Assembly (NCBI GenBank): GCA_963695975.1 | Contig: CAVOIB010000009.1 | Location: forward strand, 168,024 to 232,023 | Length of the DNA: 64,000 bases | Origin: JBBQVZ01 sp963695975 | GTDB taxonomy: Bacteria > Actinomycetota > UBA4738 > HRBIN12 | Direction: 5' to 3' | The notes under the pieces: model-generated | Told to the model about the DNA's origin: nothing | The model's input: only the letters and a program-made list of their open reading frames with translations | Database searches by the model: none | Made by a program: the position numbers and the translations under genes | Shown: positions 53,580-63,117 of the stretch, piece by piece | Numbering within the stretch: the first letter of the stretch is position 1 | Layout of the letters: the number at the start of each line of letters is the position of its first letter

Positions 53580-56500
53580 TTACGCAGATGGGCTGTCCGA
53601 GTTCGCGAGCGTCGCGAGCAGTCCGTCGATCTCCGCGATCCGTGGCGTCGCCTTCATCTTTTCCCAAAGAATCCGAGCGTCGCGCAGCCGCGCCTCCCCC
53701 TCTTCGGATTCGCCGAGCGCGAGGAGGCAACGACCAAGTCCCTGCAAAGCATGCGCTTGATCCGAGGCCAGAACCAGTTCTTCGAACATGCCCACCGCTA
53801 CCGCATAGTCATCACGAGCTGACGCGAATTCACCTCCCACCTCGGCGAGGGTTGCCTTCACACCCAACGCGGCCGCCCTCTCCATCGGGTGGCGAAAGAC
53901 ATTGCCAAGAATGCCTTCGGCGAGGTCGAAGAGTCCTGCTTCGAGGCAGGTCCGCGCAGCCTTGAATGCCTCACCCGGCTGGATATGAGAGATCCCTTCG
54001 GAGAGCAGGGTTCTTGCGAGCTCGGCATCGCCATCGTCGAGCACCAACTGGGCAGCGAAGACTAGACCGTCCTCAAAACCCAGGCGCCGGGATAGGTCGG
54101 CCAGTTCCAGAGGATCGACAGTAGGTTCCCCGCGCTCGATCTGCACGACGGCGAGGCTAAACAGCACCTTGAAGCGGGTTTGCGCATCTTGATGCCTTTC
54201 CGCCCACGCGAGGATCGGCTCCGCGCCCTGGACGACCTCATCGAAACGACCCATATCCGCAAGCGTTTCCAGTCGCCCCGCTCGAGCGCTCCAGGCTTCT
54301 GTCTCTACTCCTAGGCGTTCGGCAAGCTCGATCGCCTCTTCCATGTACGGGAGAGCCACGGCGGGACCTCGCCCGCTCATCGCCCCGCTGAGATTGTGGA
54401 GATGTACGCACGCGCGGTGAGCCTCGCCTCGCCTCAGACTTCTCTCGATCTCGAGCCGTACTTCGACCTCTCCCCCGAGATCGCCCAGCTCGATGCCGCT
54501 CAGACCGCGCGTCGCGAGAACCCCGGGTGGGGGGTCGACCTCCAACGTCTCGGCCATCCGAATCGCTTCTTCTGCGCGAAGGTTCGCGCCCAGATAATCA
54601 CCGCTCGCCGCGGCTAAGATCGCATCCCAACTGAGGATCCTCGCAAGTGACGGACTCGGGGCGGTGCCAAGATCCTCTTTCAGATCCGCCACGATCGCGC
54701 GTCCTCGAGAACCCTCTCCCATCGTCCACAAGAAGTGCGCCAGATCGATGGCTACGCCAGTTGCAGCCTCCAAGTCATCGTGCACCTGATGCCATGCGAG
54801 CAACTCCTCGAGCAGCGAAGCGGCTGTCGTGAGTGCTCCAACTGAATATTGTGCGGTGGCCAGGAGCCGTATGACGGAGGCTCGGCGGTCGTCGTCAGCC
54901 GACAGGACGGTCACCGAGCGCTCAAGATGCGGGATGGCTCGGGGAACCTCTGTCCTCATCGCCGCCTCACCGGCTGCCACGAGCGCGCTGGCGAGGAGCG
55001 TCGTAAGCGGCTCGGTGTCGAGCTCACGAGCAGACGGCGCGAGCTCGAGCGCAGTATCCAAGTGGTGCACGACGATCTCGGCGTCTTCCCCCATCGCACC
55101 TTCCGTCCGGTCCGCGATCCAGTGAGCAGTCGCCGCATGCATCCGAGCACGCTCAGCCCTCGTGAGTTCCGCGTAGGCGACGTCTCGCACCAGCGCATGC
55201 CAGAAGCCGAACTCGCTATCACCTTCCATCGTCGAGGGGTGCACCGGACGGCAGAACTCCCGTCGAACGAGCTCGCCCAGGGTGGCCTCGAGGTCGAGGT
55301 GCTCCCCCAGCGCGGAGATCGCCCCTCCCCAGAACGTCTTGCCCACGACGGATGCTTCCATCAGTACTTGTCTTGGTTCGGGAGGAAGCGCATCGATCCG
55401 CGCAGCGATCAGCGCCTGAACGCTCGAAGGAATCAGCGTCTCGTCCAAGGCACCGCCTGCGATCGGGAGCGCCCGCTCGCGCACCATGTTTGCGAGCTGC
55501 TCGGCGTAAAGGGGGGACCCCCCCGCTCGTTCCAGCACGATCTGAATCAGCTCGGGGTCGACCTCAGGCAGGCTTTGCGTGATGAGCGCCTCGAGATCCT
55601 CGTCGGTGAGCGGGGAGAGCGAGAGCACCGTGGAACGTCGTCCGGGCGGCCAGGACGGATGGCGTTCCTCTACCTCTGGACGAGCGGTGACGACGACGAG
55701 CAACGGAACACCGGCGGTTCGTTCGGTGAGGTGCTCCAAGAACGCGACGAACGCCTCGTCTGCCCAATGCAGATCCTCGATCACGAGCACCGTTGGTCCA
55801 GCTCCCGCGATCTGTTCCAGGAAGCGTCGCCATGCGGTGAAGGCCTCCTCGCGTTGCGGTGGCTCGGTGGTCGTTTCCAACCCTACGAGCGGGGCGAGGC
55901 GGTCCTTGATCCAAGTTCGGGTCTGCTCGTCGGGCTCGGTGAGCACCTGATCGAGCTTGGACGAGATCGTAGGCTGGTCGTCGGTTTCCAGGATCCCGGC
56001 CTGAGCTTTCACGATCTCACCCAACGCCCAGAAGCTGATCCCGTCGCCGTAGGGCAGGCACCGGCCCTCCCGCCAGGTGATGAACTCCGGGAGGAGGTCC
56101 ACATGACGAGCGAGCTCACGCACGAGACGCGACTTGCCGAGACCCGGCTCGGCGATGATCGTGACGAACTCGGTCGCGGGACGGGACCGGGAGCGATCGA
56201 AGAGTTGCGTGAGCATCGACAGCTCGAGGTCTCTCCCGACGAAGGGGGTGCTGTCCCGCTCTTCGGTGCCCACCCGGGCGGTGGGGTGGAGAGCTCGCCA
56301 GGCTTCGACCGGTTCGGCCTTGCCCTTGGCCGATATCGGAGCGAGCTCATCGTAGACGATCGTCTCGGCGCTCGCCTGTTGCGTGCCCGCCCCGACGGCC
56401 ACCCCCATCACCGGAGCGGCGGCCTCCAGACGCGTAGCGGTGTTCATAGTGTCCCCGGTCGCGAACCCCTCGCCTGAGCGGGGATCCACGTCCAGACGGA

Positions 56501-56909
56501 CGAGGGCTTCGCCGGTGTTCACCCCGATCCGGACCTCGATTCCGAGGTCGGAGGCTCCGATGTCCTCGGTGATCCGAAGCGCGGCTCTCACTGCACGTTC
56601 GGGGTCGTCTTCATGTGCGAGAGGTACCCCGAACACCCCGACGACCGCATCCCCGATGAACTTCTCCACTACCCCGCCGTGAGACTCGATCCTCCTGCGA
56701 CAGATCGTTTGGTAATCGCGGAGCAGCCGGGAGATGTCTTCTGCGTCCAGGCGCTCCCCTAGGGCGGTGGAGCCGACGAGGTCACAGAAGAGCGCGGTGA
56801 TGACCTTGCGTTCCTCGCGCACCGGGGTGACCTCGAGCCTGGCTCCACACTCACCGCAGAACTTCTGCCGATCAGGATTCTCGTGAGCGCAGGAAGGGCA
56901 GACGAGCAT
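53580..56909 (-). CDS. Zinc-ribbon / class III cyclase / AAA ATPase / TPR regulator
   Basis: This 1109-residue protein has a zinc ribbon (Cys4, Cys7, Cys18, Cys21), a class III adenylate/guanylate cyclase domain from about residue 35 to 205 (metal Asp43 in FCDLVGST, second Asp in FIGDAVVGVFG, MNTATRLEAAAP), an AAA domain with FVGRDLEL at about 228 and Walker A AEPGLGKSRL, and TPR-like helical repeats to the end. Such proteins are common signalling proteins in actinobacteria and their inputs are unknown. The ATG is preceded by TAGGCT 6 nt upstream on the minus strand, consistent with a leaderless message. Confidence 0.92.
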   Translation of the reverse strand: MLVCPSCAHENPDRQKFCGECGARLEVTPVREERKVITALFCDLVGSTALGERLDAEDISRLLRDYQTICRRRIESHGGVVEKFIGDAVVGVFGVPLAHEDDPERAVRAALRITEDIGASDLGIEVRIGVNTGEALVRLDVDPRSGEGFATGDTMNTATRLEAAAPVMGVAVGAGTQQASAETIVYDELAPISAKGKAEPVEAWRALHPTARVGTEERDSTPFVGRDLELSMLTQLFDRSRSRPATEFVTIIAEPGLGKSRLVRELARHVDLLPEFITWREGRCLPYGDGISFWALGEIVKAQAGILETDDQPTISSKLDQVLTEPDEQTRTWIKDRLAPLVGLETTTEPPQREEAFTAWRRFLEQIAGAGPTVLVIEDLHWADEAFVAFLEHLTERTAGVPLLVVVTARPEVEERHPSWPPGRRSTVLSLSPLTDEDLEALITQSLPEVDPELIQIVLERAGGSPLYAEQLANMVRERALPIAGGALDETLIPSSVQALIAARIDALPPEPRQVLMEASVVGKTFWGGAISALGEHLDLEATLGELVRREFCRPVHPSTMEGDSEFGFWHALVRDVAYAELTRAERARMHAATAHWIADRTEGAMGEDAEIVVHHLDTALELAPSARELDTEPLTTLLASALVAAGEAAMRTEVPRAIPHLERSVTVLSADDDRRASVIRLLATAQYSVGALTTAASLLEELLAWHQVHDDLEAATGVAIDLAHFLWTMGEGSRGRAIVADLKEDLGTAPSPSLARILSWDAILAAASGDYLGANLRAEEAIRMAETLEVDPPPGVLATRGLSGIELGDLGGEVEVRLEIERSLRRGEAHRACVHLHNLSGAMSGRGPAVALPYMEEAIELAERLGVETEAWSARAGRLETLADMGRFDEVVQGAEPILAWAERHQDAQTRFKVLFSLAVVQIERGEPTVDPLELADLSRRLGFEDGLVFAAQLVLDDGDAELARTLLSEGISHIQPGEAFKAARTCLEAGLFDLAEGILGNVFRHPMERAAALGVKATLAEVGGEFASARDDYAVAVGMFEELVLASDQAHALQGLGRCLLALGESEEGEARLRDARILWEKMKATPRIAEIDGLLATLANSDSPSA

Positions 56910-56921
56910 GGGCGGAGCCTA
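56910..56921 (-). promoter_or_regulatory. Leaderless promoter of the cyclase-AAA gene
   Basis: On the minus strand TAGGCT (56921-56916) is 6 nt from the ATG at 56909. No ribosome-binding site is present. Confidence 0.55.
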
Positions 56922-57362
56922 TGTTGGTAGATGATTGCGACACAAGACGATGCTCGGAGGGCGATGAGGCCATCCCCTCGACCCTCGGTCTAGAAGTCCG
57001 TTCTGGGCGATCTTGTGACCTGCAGGAACTCAGCGATCGGGGTCTGAGCTGCGGGTCTAGCAACTCAGCCGTTCCCGACGTCTTCCGTAGAATCCCGTCC
57101 TCTCGCGGGACCGATGCGGGATGGTCGAGAGCGAACCCGCCGCGAATGGATGGGTCCCATCGAGGTCTGAGGCATCTGAAACCGCGAGCCTAAGAGGTTC
57201 GCGTGTCAAACAGGGACGGCAGCGCCCGGCCCCTCCTGAACAGGGCGAACGCCCCTAGATGCCGCTCGCTCTGGCGGTAACGCTTCGGTTGAATCCAAGA
57301 GGTTCTCTGGTCGCCCGCCCCCAGGACCTCACGAATGGTGGGCTGCGGATCGGGGGGTAACC
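56922..57362. other. Intergenic region between divergent cyclase and surface-protein genes
   Basis: About 440 bp. A short frame (56921-57193) has no homology or ribosome-binding site and is not called. The AAGAGGTTC sequence occurs twice (near 57192 and 57298), and GGGC-GAAC-GCCC forms a small hairpin near 57245. It may hold the control region of the large surface-protein gene. No riboswitch class was recognised. Confidence 0.3.
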
Positions 57363-60029
57363 GTGGGGGCGACAGGTGAGAACAGATCTTGTCAGGGAGC
57401 TTCGATTCTGGCGGGACACGGCCATCGTACCACTCTGCTCGGGATCTTCGGAGTCGTCACACTCGCGGCGTCTTTGATGCCCACCGTTGCCCTGGCGGCC
57501 GGTGACACCACACCTCCGACGCTCGTCTCCTTCTCATTCACACCCACGACCATCGATACCTCTGCGAGCCAGCAGACGATCACCTTCACCGCCCGCATCA
57601 CTGATGACCTCGCTGGACTCTCGTACGCCTACGTCGAGTTCGACAGTCCGTCGGGCCAGTACGTGACTGCGGACTTCTACTCGAGCACGCGCGTATCAGG
57701 AACGGCGCAGGATGGCACCTACCAGGAGAACGTGATCGTTCCGCGCTACTCGGACCCGGGGACCTGGACGGCTCGGTACACGTCCCTGAGGGATCAGGTG
57801 AACAACGCCCGGAACCTGACCTCTGGTGACCTTTCAGCGGAGGGCTTCCCGACCTCGTTCACCCAGACATCAGGAGCCGGTGACACCACACCTCCGACGC
57901 TCGTCTCCTTCTCATTCACACCCACGACCATCGATACCTCTGCGAGCCAGCAGACGATCACCTTCACCGCCCGCATCACTGATGACCTCGCTGGACTCTC
58001 GTACGCCTACGTCGAGTTCGACAGTCCGTCGGGCCAGTACGTGACTGCGGACTTCTACTCGAGCACGCGCGTATCAGGAACGGCGCAGGATGGCACCTAC
58101 CAGGAGAACGTGGTCGTTCCGCGCTACTCGGACCCGGGGACCTGGACGGCTCGGTACACGTCCCTGAGGGATCAGGTGAACAACGCCCGGAACCTGACCT
58201 CTGGTGACCTTTCAGCGGCGGGCTTCCCGACCTCGTTCACCCAGACATCAGGAGCCGGTGACACCACACCTCCGACGCTCGTCTCCTTCTCATTCACACC
58301 CACGACCATCGATACCTCTGCGAGCCAGCAGACGATCACCTTCACCGCCCGCATCACTGATGACCTCGCTGGACTCTCGTACGCCTACGTCGAGTTCGAC
58401 AGTCCGTCGGGCCAGTACGTGACTGCGGACTTCTACTCGAGCACGCGCGTATCAGGAACGGCGCAGGATGGCACCTACCAGGAGAACGTGGTCGTTCCGC
58501 GCTACTCGGACCCGGGGACCTGGACGGCTCGGTACACGTCCCTGAGGGATCAGGTGAACAACGCCCGGAACCTGACCTCTGGTGACCTTTCAGCGGCGGG
58601 CTTCCCGACCTCGTTCACCATCGGCGCGGGAGGTGGCGGTGGAGCGACATGTCAGGCGACAAACAGGACCACGTCCTACTCGGACCTGCAGTCGGCCATA
58701 ACCAACGCGAATGCCGGTGACACGATCCAGGTCAGCGGGACCTGCGACGGGGTGTTCGTTATCGACAAGAACCTCACGCTCAAAGGTTCCCCGGAAGGCT
58801 CCCGGGCGATCCTGGAGCGTCAGGACATCGACGCTGGAGGAACTGTCGTCTCGGTTGGCGGCGGAGTCCAAGCCACCCTTAAGGACTTGGTGATAACGGA
58901 GGCCGACCTCGGTGCAGGAGGAACGGGGATCTATAACCGCGGCGCTCTCACCTTGAGTGGAACATCTTGGGTGACGGGCAACACGGAAGCCTTCGATTAC
59001 GGAGGCGATGGGATCTACAACACAGGCACTCTCGTCCTGAACGACTCCGCGCGGGTGAGCGACAACAAGATCGGATATACGACCCATGCCTGTCCTGGGA
59101 TCAACAACGCTGGCGGCATCGTTACGCTGAACGACTACGCAGGTGCCGCTGACGACGACGGGATCTGCAACGGACTAGCAGCGAACTTCGGCAGCGGCAC
59201 CGTCACACTGAACGACTACGCCAGGGCAAGCGGGATTTCCAACTGGGGGAACTTCGAGCGCGGCACCGTCACTCTGAACGGCCACGCAAGGGTCGGTGGC
59301 ATCTACAACGATGGTGGCAACTACAACAATGGTCCGGGCGGCATCGTGACCCTGAACGGCTCGTCCTCCGTGAGCGGCGGGACCGGGATCTCGAATACAT
59401 ACGGCGGCACGCTCATCATGAACGGCTCATCCTCGGTGAGTGGCAACACGAAAAGCGGGATCTACAACGACCAAGGCAGCATCGTCACCTTGAACGACTC
59501 GTCCTCGGTGACCGGGAACTCGGCAACGGACGGCGGCGGGATCTACAACTTCGGTGCCGCCGTGTACCTGACCGGTTCATCCTCAGTCAGCGGGAACTCA
59601 GCAGCCGCGAAGGGAGGCGGGATCTACAACGGGGGCACCGCCATCCTGAAGGGGTCGTCCTCAGTGACCGGGAACACGGCCGGACTAACGGGGGGTGGGA
59701 TCTTCAACGACTCCGCCCTCAACCTGAAGGCCTGCAGGAACGCTCCCTACACGTGGACGGGCGTAATCAGCCCCAACACGCCTGACGACCCACCGACACC
59801 GTCCTTGATCATGTGCTCGTCGGAGACGGGTGTAACCCCCGACTACGCCGTCGAGGGCCTCGCGATGAGCCCTGACGAACCCGATCGGGAACGTAGGCCA
59901 GCCCGTGTCCTTCCAAGCCACGGTGCGCAACTTGGGGACCGCCGCCGCGGTCTCGTCGGCGACCAGACTGCGTCTGGACGTGAACAACGACGGGACGTTC
60001 GATATCACCCCGGCGAACCAGACGACTAA
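57363..60029 (+). CDS. Modular surface protein, repeat and beta-helix region
   Basis: A signal peptide (TTLLGIFGVVTLAASLM and ALAAG) is followed by three nearly identical 126-residue repeats starting GDTTPPTLVSFSFTPTTID, then a Gly linker and a right-handed beta-helix/polymorphic outer-membrane-like region rich in GGGIYN, TLNGSSSVSGN and SVTGNSA units from about residue 420. It is probably displayed on the surface. GTG start. The frame ends in a non-homologous tail after GVTPDYAVEG: the real protein probably continues in another frame as CARDB, LamG and FN3 domains, so this ORF is likely the N-terminal part of a larger protein. Confidence 0.82.
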   Translation: MGATGENRSCQGASILAGHGHRTTLLGIFGVVTLAASLMPTVALAAGDTTPPTLVSFSFTPTTIDTSASQQTITFTARITDDLAGLSYAYVEFDSPSGQYVTADFYSSTRVSGTAQDGTYQENVIVPRYSDPGTWTARYTSLRDQVNNARNLTSGDLSAEGFPTSFTQTSGAGDTTPPTLVSFSFTPTTIDTSASQQTITFTARITDDLAGLSYAYVEFDSPSGQYVTADFYSSTRVSGTAQDGTYQENVVVPRYSDPGTWTARYTSLRDQVNNARNLTSGDLSAAGFPTSFTQTSGAGDTTPPTLVSFSFTPTTIDTSASQQTITFTARITDDLAGLSYAYVEFDSPSGQYVTADFYSSTRVSGTAQDGTYQENVVVPRYSDPGTWTARYTSLRDQVNNARNLTSGDLSAAGFPTSFTIGAGGGGGATCQATNRTTSYSDLQSAITNANAGDTIQVSGTCDGVFVIDKNLTLKGSPEGSRAILERQDIDAGGTVVSVGGGVQATLKDLVITEADLGAGGTGIYNRGALTLSGTSWVTGNTEAFDYGGDGIYNTGTLVLNDSARVSDNKIGYTTHACPGINNAGGIVTLNDYAGAADDDGICNGLAANFGSGTVTLNDYARASGISNWGNFERGTVTLNGHARVGGIYNDGGNYNNGPGGIVTLNGSSSVSGGTGISNTYGGTLIMNGSSSVSGNTKSGIYNDQGSIVTLNDSSSVTGNSATDGGGIYNFGAAVYLTGSSSVSGNSAAAKGGGIYNGGTAILKGSSSVTGNTAGLTGGGIFNDSALNLKACRNAPYTWTGVISPNTPDDPPTPSLIMCSSETGVTPDYAVEGLAMSPDEPDRERRPARVLPSHGAQLGDRRRGLVGDQTASGREQRRDVRYHPGEPDD
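57498..58620 (+). repeat. Three tandem 378-bp coding repeats
   Basis: Copies start at 57498, 57876 and 58254. They appear identical apart from a couple of bases (gtgatc/gtggtc, gcggag/gcggcg). Copies 2 and 3 look the same along their shared length. Recent amplification or gene conversion is implied. Copy number may vary, or assembly may have collapsed it. Confidence 0.92.
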
Positions 60030-60411
60030 TGCGCTCGTTGCAGGCTCGACCGAGACCGAGACGTGGTCCAATGCGTGGGTCGCGGTGGCGGGCACCCACC
60101 GCCTGGAGGTCTGCTCCGACGTCGGGTTGGCGATCACCGAGTCGGACGAGACAAACAACTGCACGACGATGACCTTCACGGTCGCGAGCGCCGCCCCCAC
60201 CGGCCTCGTCGCCGCCTACAGCTTCAACCAGGGATCGGGGACCACCGTCACCGATTCCTCCGGCAACAACAACAACGGCAATTTGGCCGGGACGGTCCTA
60301 CCCACGTGGACCACCCCGGGCAAGTACAACGGCGCCTTGTCGTTCAACGGTACCTCCGCACGTGTAAACGTCCCCAACTCATCCTCCCTGCAGCTCACGA
60401 CTCCGCGATGA
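59850..60411 (+). pseudogene. Surface protein continuation: CARDB domain and first half of LamG 1
   Basis: After the frame change the sequence reads VSFQATVRNLGTAAAVSSAT, a CARDB-type adhesion domain (TETETWSNAWVAVAGTHRLEV, ETNNCTTMTFTV), then LVAAYSFNQGSGTTVTDSSG, the start of a LamG/concanavalin-like domain. It is disrupted at about 60400: compared with LamG 2 there are two extra bases in the ctcacgactccgcg stretch. Domains of this kind bind carbohydrates or surfaces. Confidence 0.7.
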
Positions 60412-60893
60412 CGCTCGAGGCCTGGGTGAGGCCCACGACCGTCACGAGCGCCTGGCGCGACGTGATCGAGAAGGGCAACGACAACTACTACCTGATGGGG
60501 ACCTCCAGCAGCGCAGGCACGCCAGTAGGTGCAGCGATCATCGGGGGTACCAAGGCGAAGGCCTTCGGCACCTCGGCGCTCGTGACCGGCACCTTCACCC
60601 ACCTCGCGGTCACCTACGACGGGACGACGGTCAGGTTCTACGTGAACGGGTCCCTGGTCGCCACCAAGACGGCCACCGGTGCCATCTCGACCTCGACCGG
60701 CCCCCTGCAGATCGGCGGGGACAGCATCTACGGCCAATTCTTCTCCGGGGCGATCGATGAGGTTCGTGTCTACAACACGGCCCTCACCCAGGGCCAGATC
60801 CTGACCGACATGGCGACCCCTATCGGATCGGGGGCTCCGACACCCAGGCGCCCACCCGGCCGCCGTCAGCCACCATCACCGCCACGGCGGTGA
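60407..60893 (+). pseudogene. Surface protein continuation: second half of LamG 1
   Basis: MTLEAWVRPTTVTSAWRDVI, DNYYLMGTSSSAGTP, HLAVTYDGTTVRFYVNGSLV and FSGAIDEVRVYNTALTQ complete the LamG fold. The frame is lost near 60840. It is in phase with neither the preceding nor the following segment. Confidence 0.65.
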
Positions 60894-61505
60894 GCTCGAG
60901 CCAGATCAACCTCAGCTGGACGGCCGCCCAGGACAACGTGGGCGTGACGAGCTACCGGGTCGAGCGCTGCCAGGGCACGGGGTGCGCCAACACCCTCACC
61001 AACTTCGCCCAGATCGGGGCCGTCAACGGGAACCCCCCGGCCACGACCTACCCTGACACGGGTCTCACGGCGAGCACCGCCTATAGCTACCGGGTCCTTG
61101 CGACCGACGCCGTGCCCAACCTGAGCGCCTACTCGAACATCGCGACCGCGACGACCCAAGCCTCCTCCGACACCTCGCCGCCCAACCCGGGGCCGACCGA
61201 GCCTCGGCGCCACCGCGGTGAGCTCGAGCCAGATCAACCTCAGCTGGACGGCCGCCCAGGACAACGTGGGCGTGACGAGCTACCGGATCGAGCGCTGCCA
61301 GGGCACGGGGTGCGCCAACACCCTCACCAACTTCGCCCAGATCGGGGCCGTCAACGGGAACCCCCCGGCCACGACCTTACCCTGACACGGGTCTCACGGC
61401 GCAGCACCCCCTACAGCTACCGGGTCCTTGCGACCGACGCCGTGCCCAACCTGAGCGCCTACTCGAACATCGCGACCGCGACGACCCTCTCCGGCGCGGG
61501 AGGCG
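60842..61505 (+). pseudogene. Surface protein continuation: two duplicated FN3 domains
   Basis: Two fibronectin type III domains are encoded (SSSQINLSWTAAQDNVGVTS and STAYSYRVLATDAVPNLSAY) with nearly identical DNA in the two copies. They are interrupted at about 61200 and again near 61377 and 61405 (extra T and C), so no single frame reads through. A linker SDTSPPNPGP joins them. Confidence 0.65.
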
Positions 61506-62141
61506 GCCCAACCGGCCTCGTCGCCGCCTACAGTTTCAACCAGGGATCGGGCACAACCGTCACCGATGCGTCGGGCAACAACAACAACGGCACGCTCGCA
61601 GGGACGGTTCTACCCACGTGGACCACCTCCGGGAAGTACAACGGCGCCCTGTCGTTCAACGGCATCTCCGCACGCGTGAACATCCCCAACTCGTCGTCCC
61701 TGCAGCTCACCACCGGGATGACGCTCGAGGCCTGGGTGAGACCCCACGACCGTAACGAGTACCTGGCGCGACGTGATCCAGAAGGGCAACGACAACTACT
61801 ACCTGATGGGGACTTCGAGCAGCGCAGGCAAGCCAGCAGGTGCCGCGATCATCGGGGGCACCAAGGCGAGGGTCTTCGGCACCTCGGCACTCGCGACCAG
61901 CACCTTCACGCAACTCGCGGCCACCTACGACGGGACGACGGTCAGGTTCTACGTGAACGGATCCCTGGTCGCGACCACGACGGCCACCGGTACGATCGCG
62001 ACCTCGACCGGCCCGCTGCAGATCGGCGGGGACAGCATCTACGGCCAGTTCTTCTCTGGGGTGATCGACGAGGTCCGCATCTACAACAAGGCCCTCACCC
62101 AGACCCAGATCCAGACCGACATGGCGACCCCTGTCGGATAA
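61496..62141 (+). pseudogene. Surface protein continuation: LamG 2 and C-terminus
   Basis: A second LamG domain follows (GLVAAYSFNQGSGTTVTDASG, then FNGISARVNIPNSSSLQL and MTLEAWVR), is disrupted near 61745 by an extra C, and resumes in another frame (DNYYLMGTSSSAGKPAG, FYVNGSLVATTTATG) to the TAA at 62139-62141. Its DNA closely matches LamG 1, which suggests internal duplication. Confidence 0.65.
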
Positions 62142-62253
62142 GGGGGGCCGAGGCTGCCCGCCGCAGCGCTGAGAAGGCTGTGCCCAAGCAAAGGCAGGCG
62201 GGCTTCAGTTCGAGCCTACTGGCAAGCCCGGACGGTCTGTCACCACCCGCGGG

Positions 62254-62266
62254 TAGCTTCGAACGA
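62254..62266 (+). promoter_or_regulatory. Leaderless promoter of small ORF
   Basis: TAGCTT at 62254-62259 lies 6 nt before the ATG at 62266. No ribosome-binding site is seen. Confidence 0.45.
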
Positions 62267-62523
62267 TGATTGAGGACGATGCCGACCCAGGCCGACTTCT
62301 CAACCTGATCGAGCTACGTGCCCGTGACTTCATCGTCGGAGAGAGCGGGCCGAGCAAGTGGATCCGGTGGGGTCGGCTCATGGGTCTCGTCGAGGCTGGA
62401 GCGATCCACTGGTACTGGCCCGCTCAGATGGTGCAGCGGGTCGCCGACGCGGCGTGGAACCGCACGTCGCCTCGGCGGATCGTGAAGATGCTCGCGAGGA
62501 TCTCAAGAGACCCGTCGGACTGA
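62266..62523 (+). CDS. Small hypothetical protein
   Basis: This 85-residue helical protein contains SKWIRWGRLMGLVEAGAIHWYW and a basic C-terminal helix (TSPRRIVKMLARIS). No family was recognised. The promoter spacing supports it being expressed. It is convergent with the small minus-strand gene 18 bp away. Confidence 0.5.
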   Translation: MIEDDADPGRLLNLIELRARDFIVGESGPSKWIRWGRLMGLVEAGAIHWYWPAQMVQRVADAAWNRTSPRRIVKMLARISRDPSD

Positions 62524-62540
62524 CTGACCGAGGCTGGCGA

Positions 62541-62708
62541 TCAGCCGACCACCCGCCGAAGCGTCTCCATCATGTGCAACCGAGCCACCTCATCGACCTC
62601 CAAGTCGGTCAGCACCTCCGCCAGCCACTCGGCGTCGGCACGCTGGTGGCCAGCCGTCCGATCAGCGCGGCGCGGTCGAGTCACCTCATTCAGCAGAGTC
62701 GCTTCCAT
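62541..62708 (-). CDS. Small helical protein (HQRAD family), copy 1
   Basis: This 55-residue protein starts at ATG 62708 with AGGAG on the minus strand and ends at TGA 62541. Its core HQRADAEWLAEVLTDLEVD and EVARLHMMETLRRVV looks like two amphipathic helices. A homologous fragment lies at 63643-63801. The two share about 81% identity over 90 bp (17 differences), and only about 5 of some 29 residues differ, so selection on protein is likely. Its 5' end overlaps the preceding secreted-protein gene by 19 nt. Confidence 0.65.
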   Translation of the reverse strand: MEATLLNEVTRPRRADRTAGHQRADAEWLAEVLTDLEVDEVARLHMMETLRRVVG

Positions 62709-63064
62709 GTACTCCTGTCATGCGAGTCGCCGAACGGGATCGACGCGAACCTGATGAAGGATCGGTACAGGAATCGATGCAGGCATGCCACTCGGGATCT
62801 GCAATGAAAGTGGGTGTTGATCGGCCCACCTGCGTCGAATTGGCATTCCCTCAGGACCGATACGTGGCCGCTGCGATCGAGGGAGAGCACCGACAGGACA
62901 TCCCCGGAAGCGTGACCTGTGCAACCCGTCCCATGCGCTGTAACAAGACCGCCTACATACAGGGTCGGAGGGTGCGCGACCGGCTGACACCCAGCTTCCG
63001 CAGCAGGAGCCGCGACGCCGAATGCCGCGACGAGAACAACGAATGCGAGAGCAACGGTCTTCAT
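62690..63064 (-). CDS. Secreted small protein, unknown function
   Basis: ATG 63064 has a GAAGGAGGG site on the minus strand. The 124-residue product begins with a clear signal peptide (MKTVALAFVVLVAAFGVAAP, cleavage after AEA), followed by a Cys-containing mature part (GCQPVAHPPTLYVGG and VLRECQFDAGG), probably with disulfides. No family was recognised. It is the upstream partner of the small helical gene at 62541-62708. Confidence 0.6.
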   Translation of the reverse strand: MKTVALAFVVLVAAFGVAAPAAEAGCQPVAHPPTLYVGGLVTAHGTGCTGHASGDVLSVLSLDRSGHVSVLRECQFDAGGPINTHFHCRSRVACLHRFLYRSFIRFASIPFGDSHDRSTWKRLC

Positions 63065-63117
63065 CTCGCCCTCCTTCTCCCAGCGTCCATCCGAATGGAC
63101 CATGGATCGCGGACGCC

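Noticed and set aside
56921..57193. 90-codon plus-strand frame
   Set aside because: No ribosome-binding site or family match, and its start lies in the cyclase promoter.
57194..57362. Riboswitch in the leader of the surface-protein gene
   Set aside because: No known c-di-GMP, c-di-AMP or cobalamin consensus could be read, only small hairpins; a covariance search would be needed.
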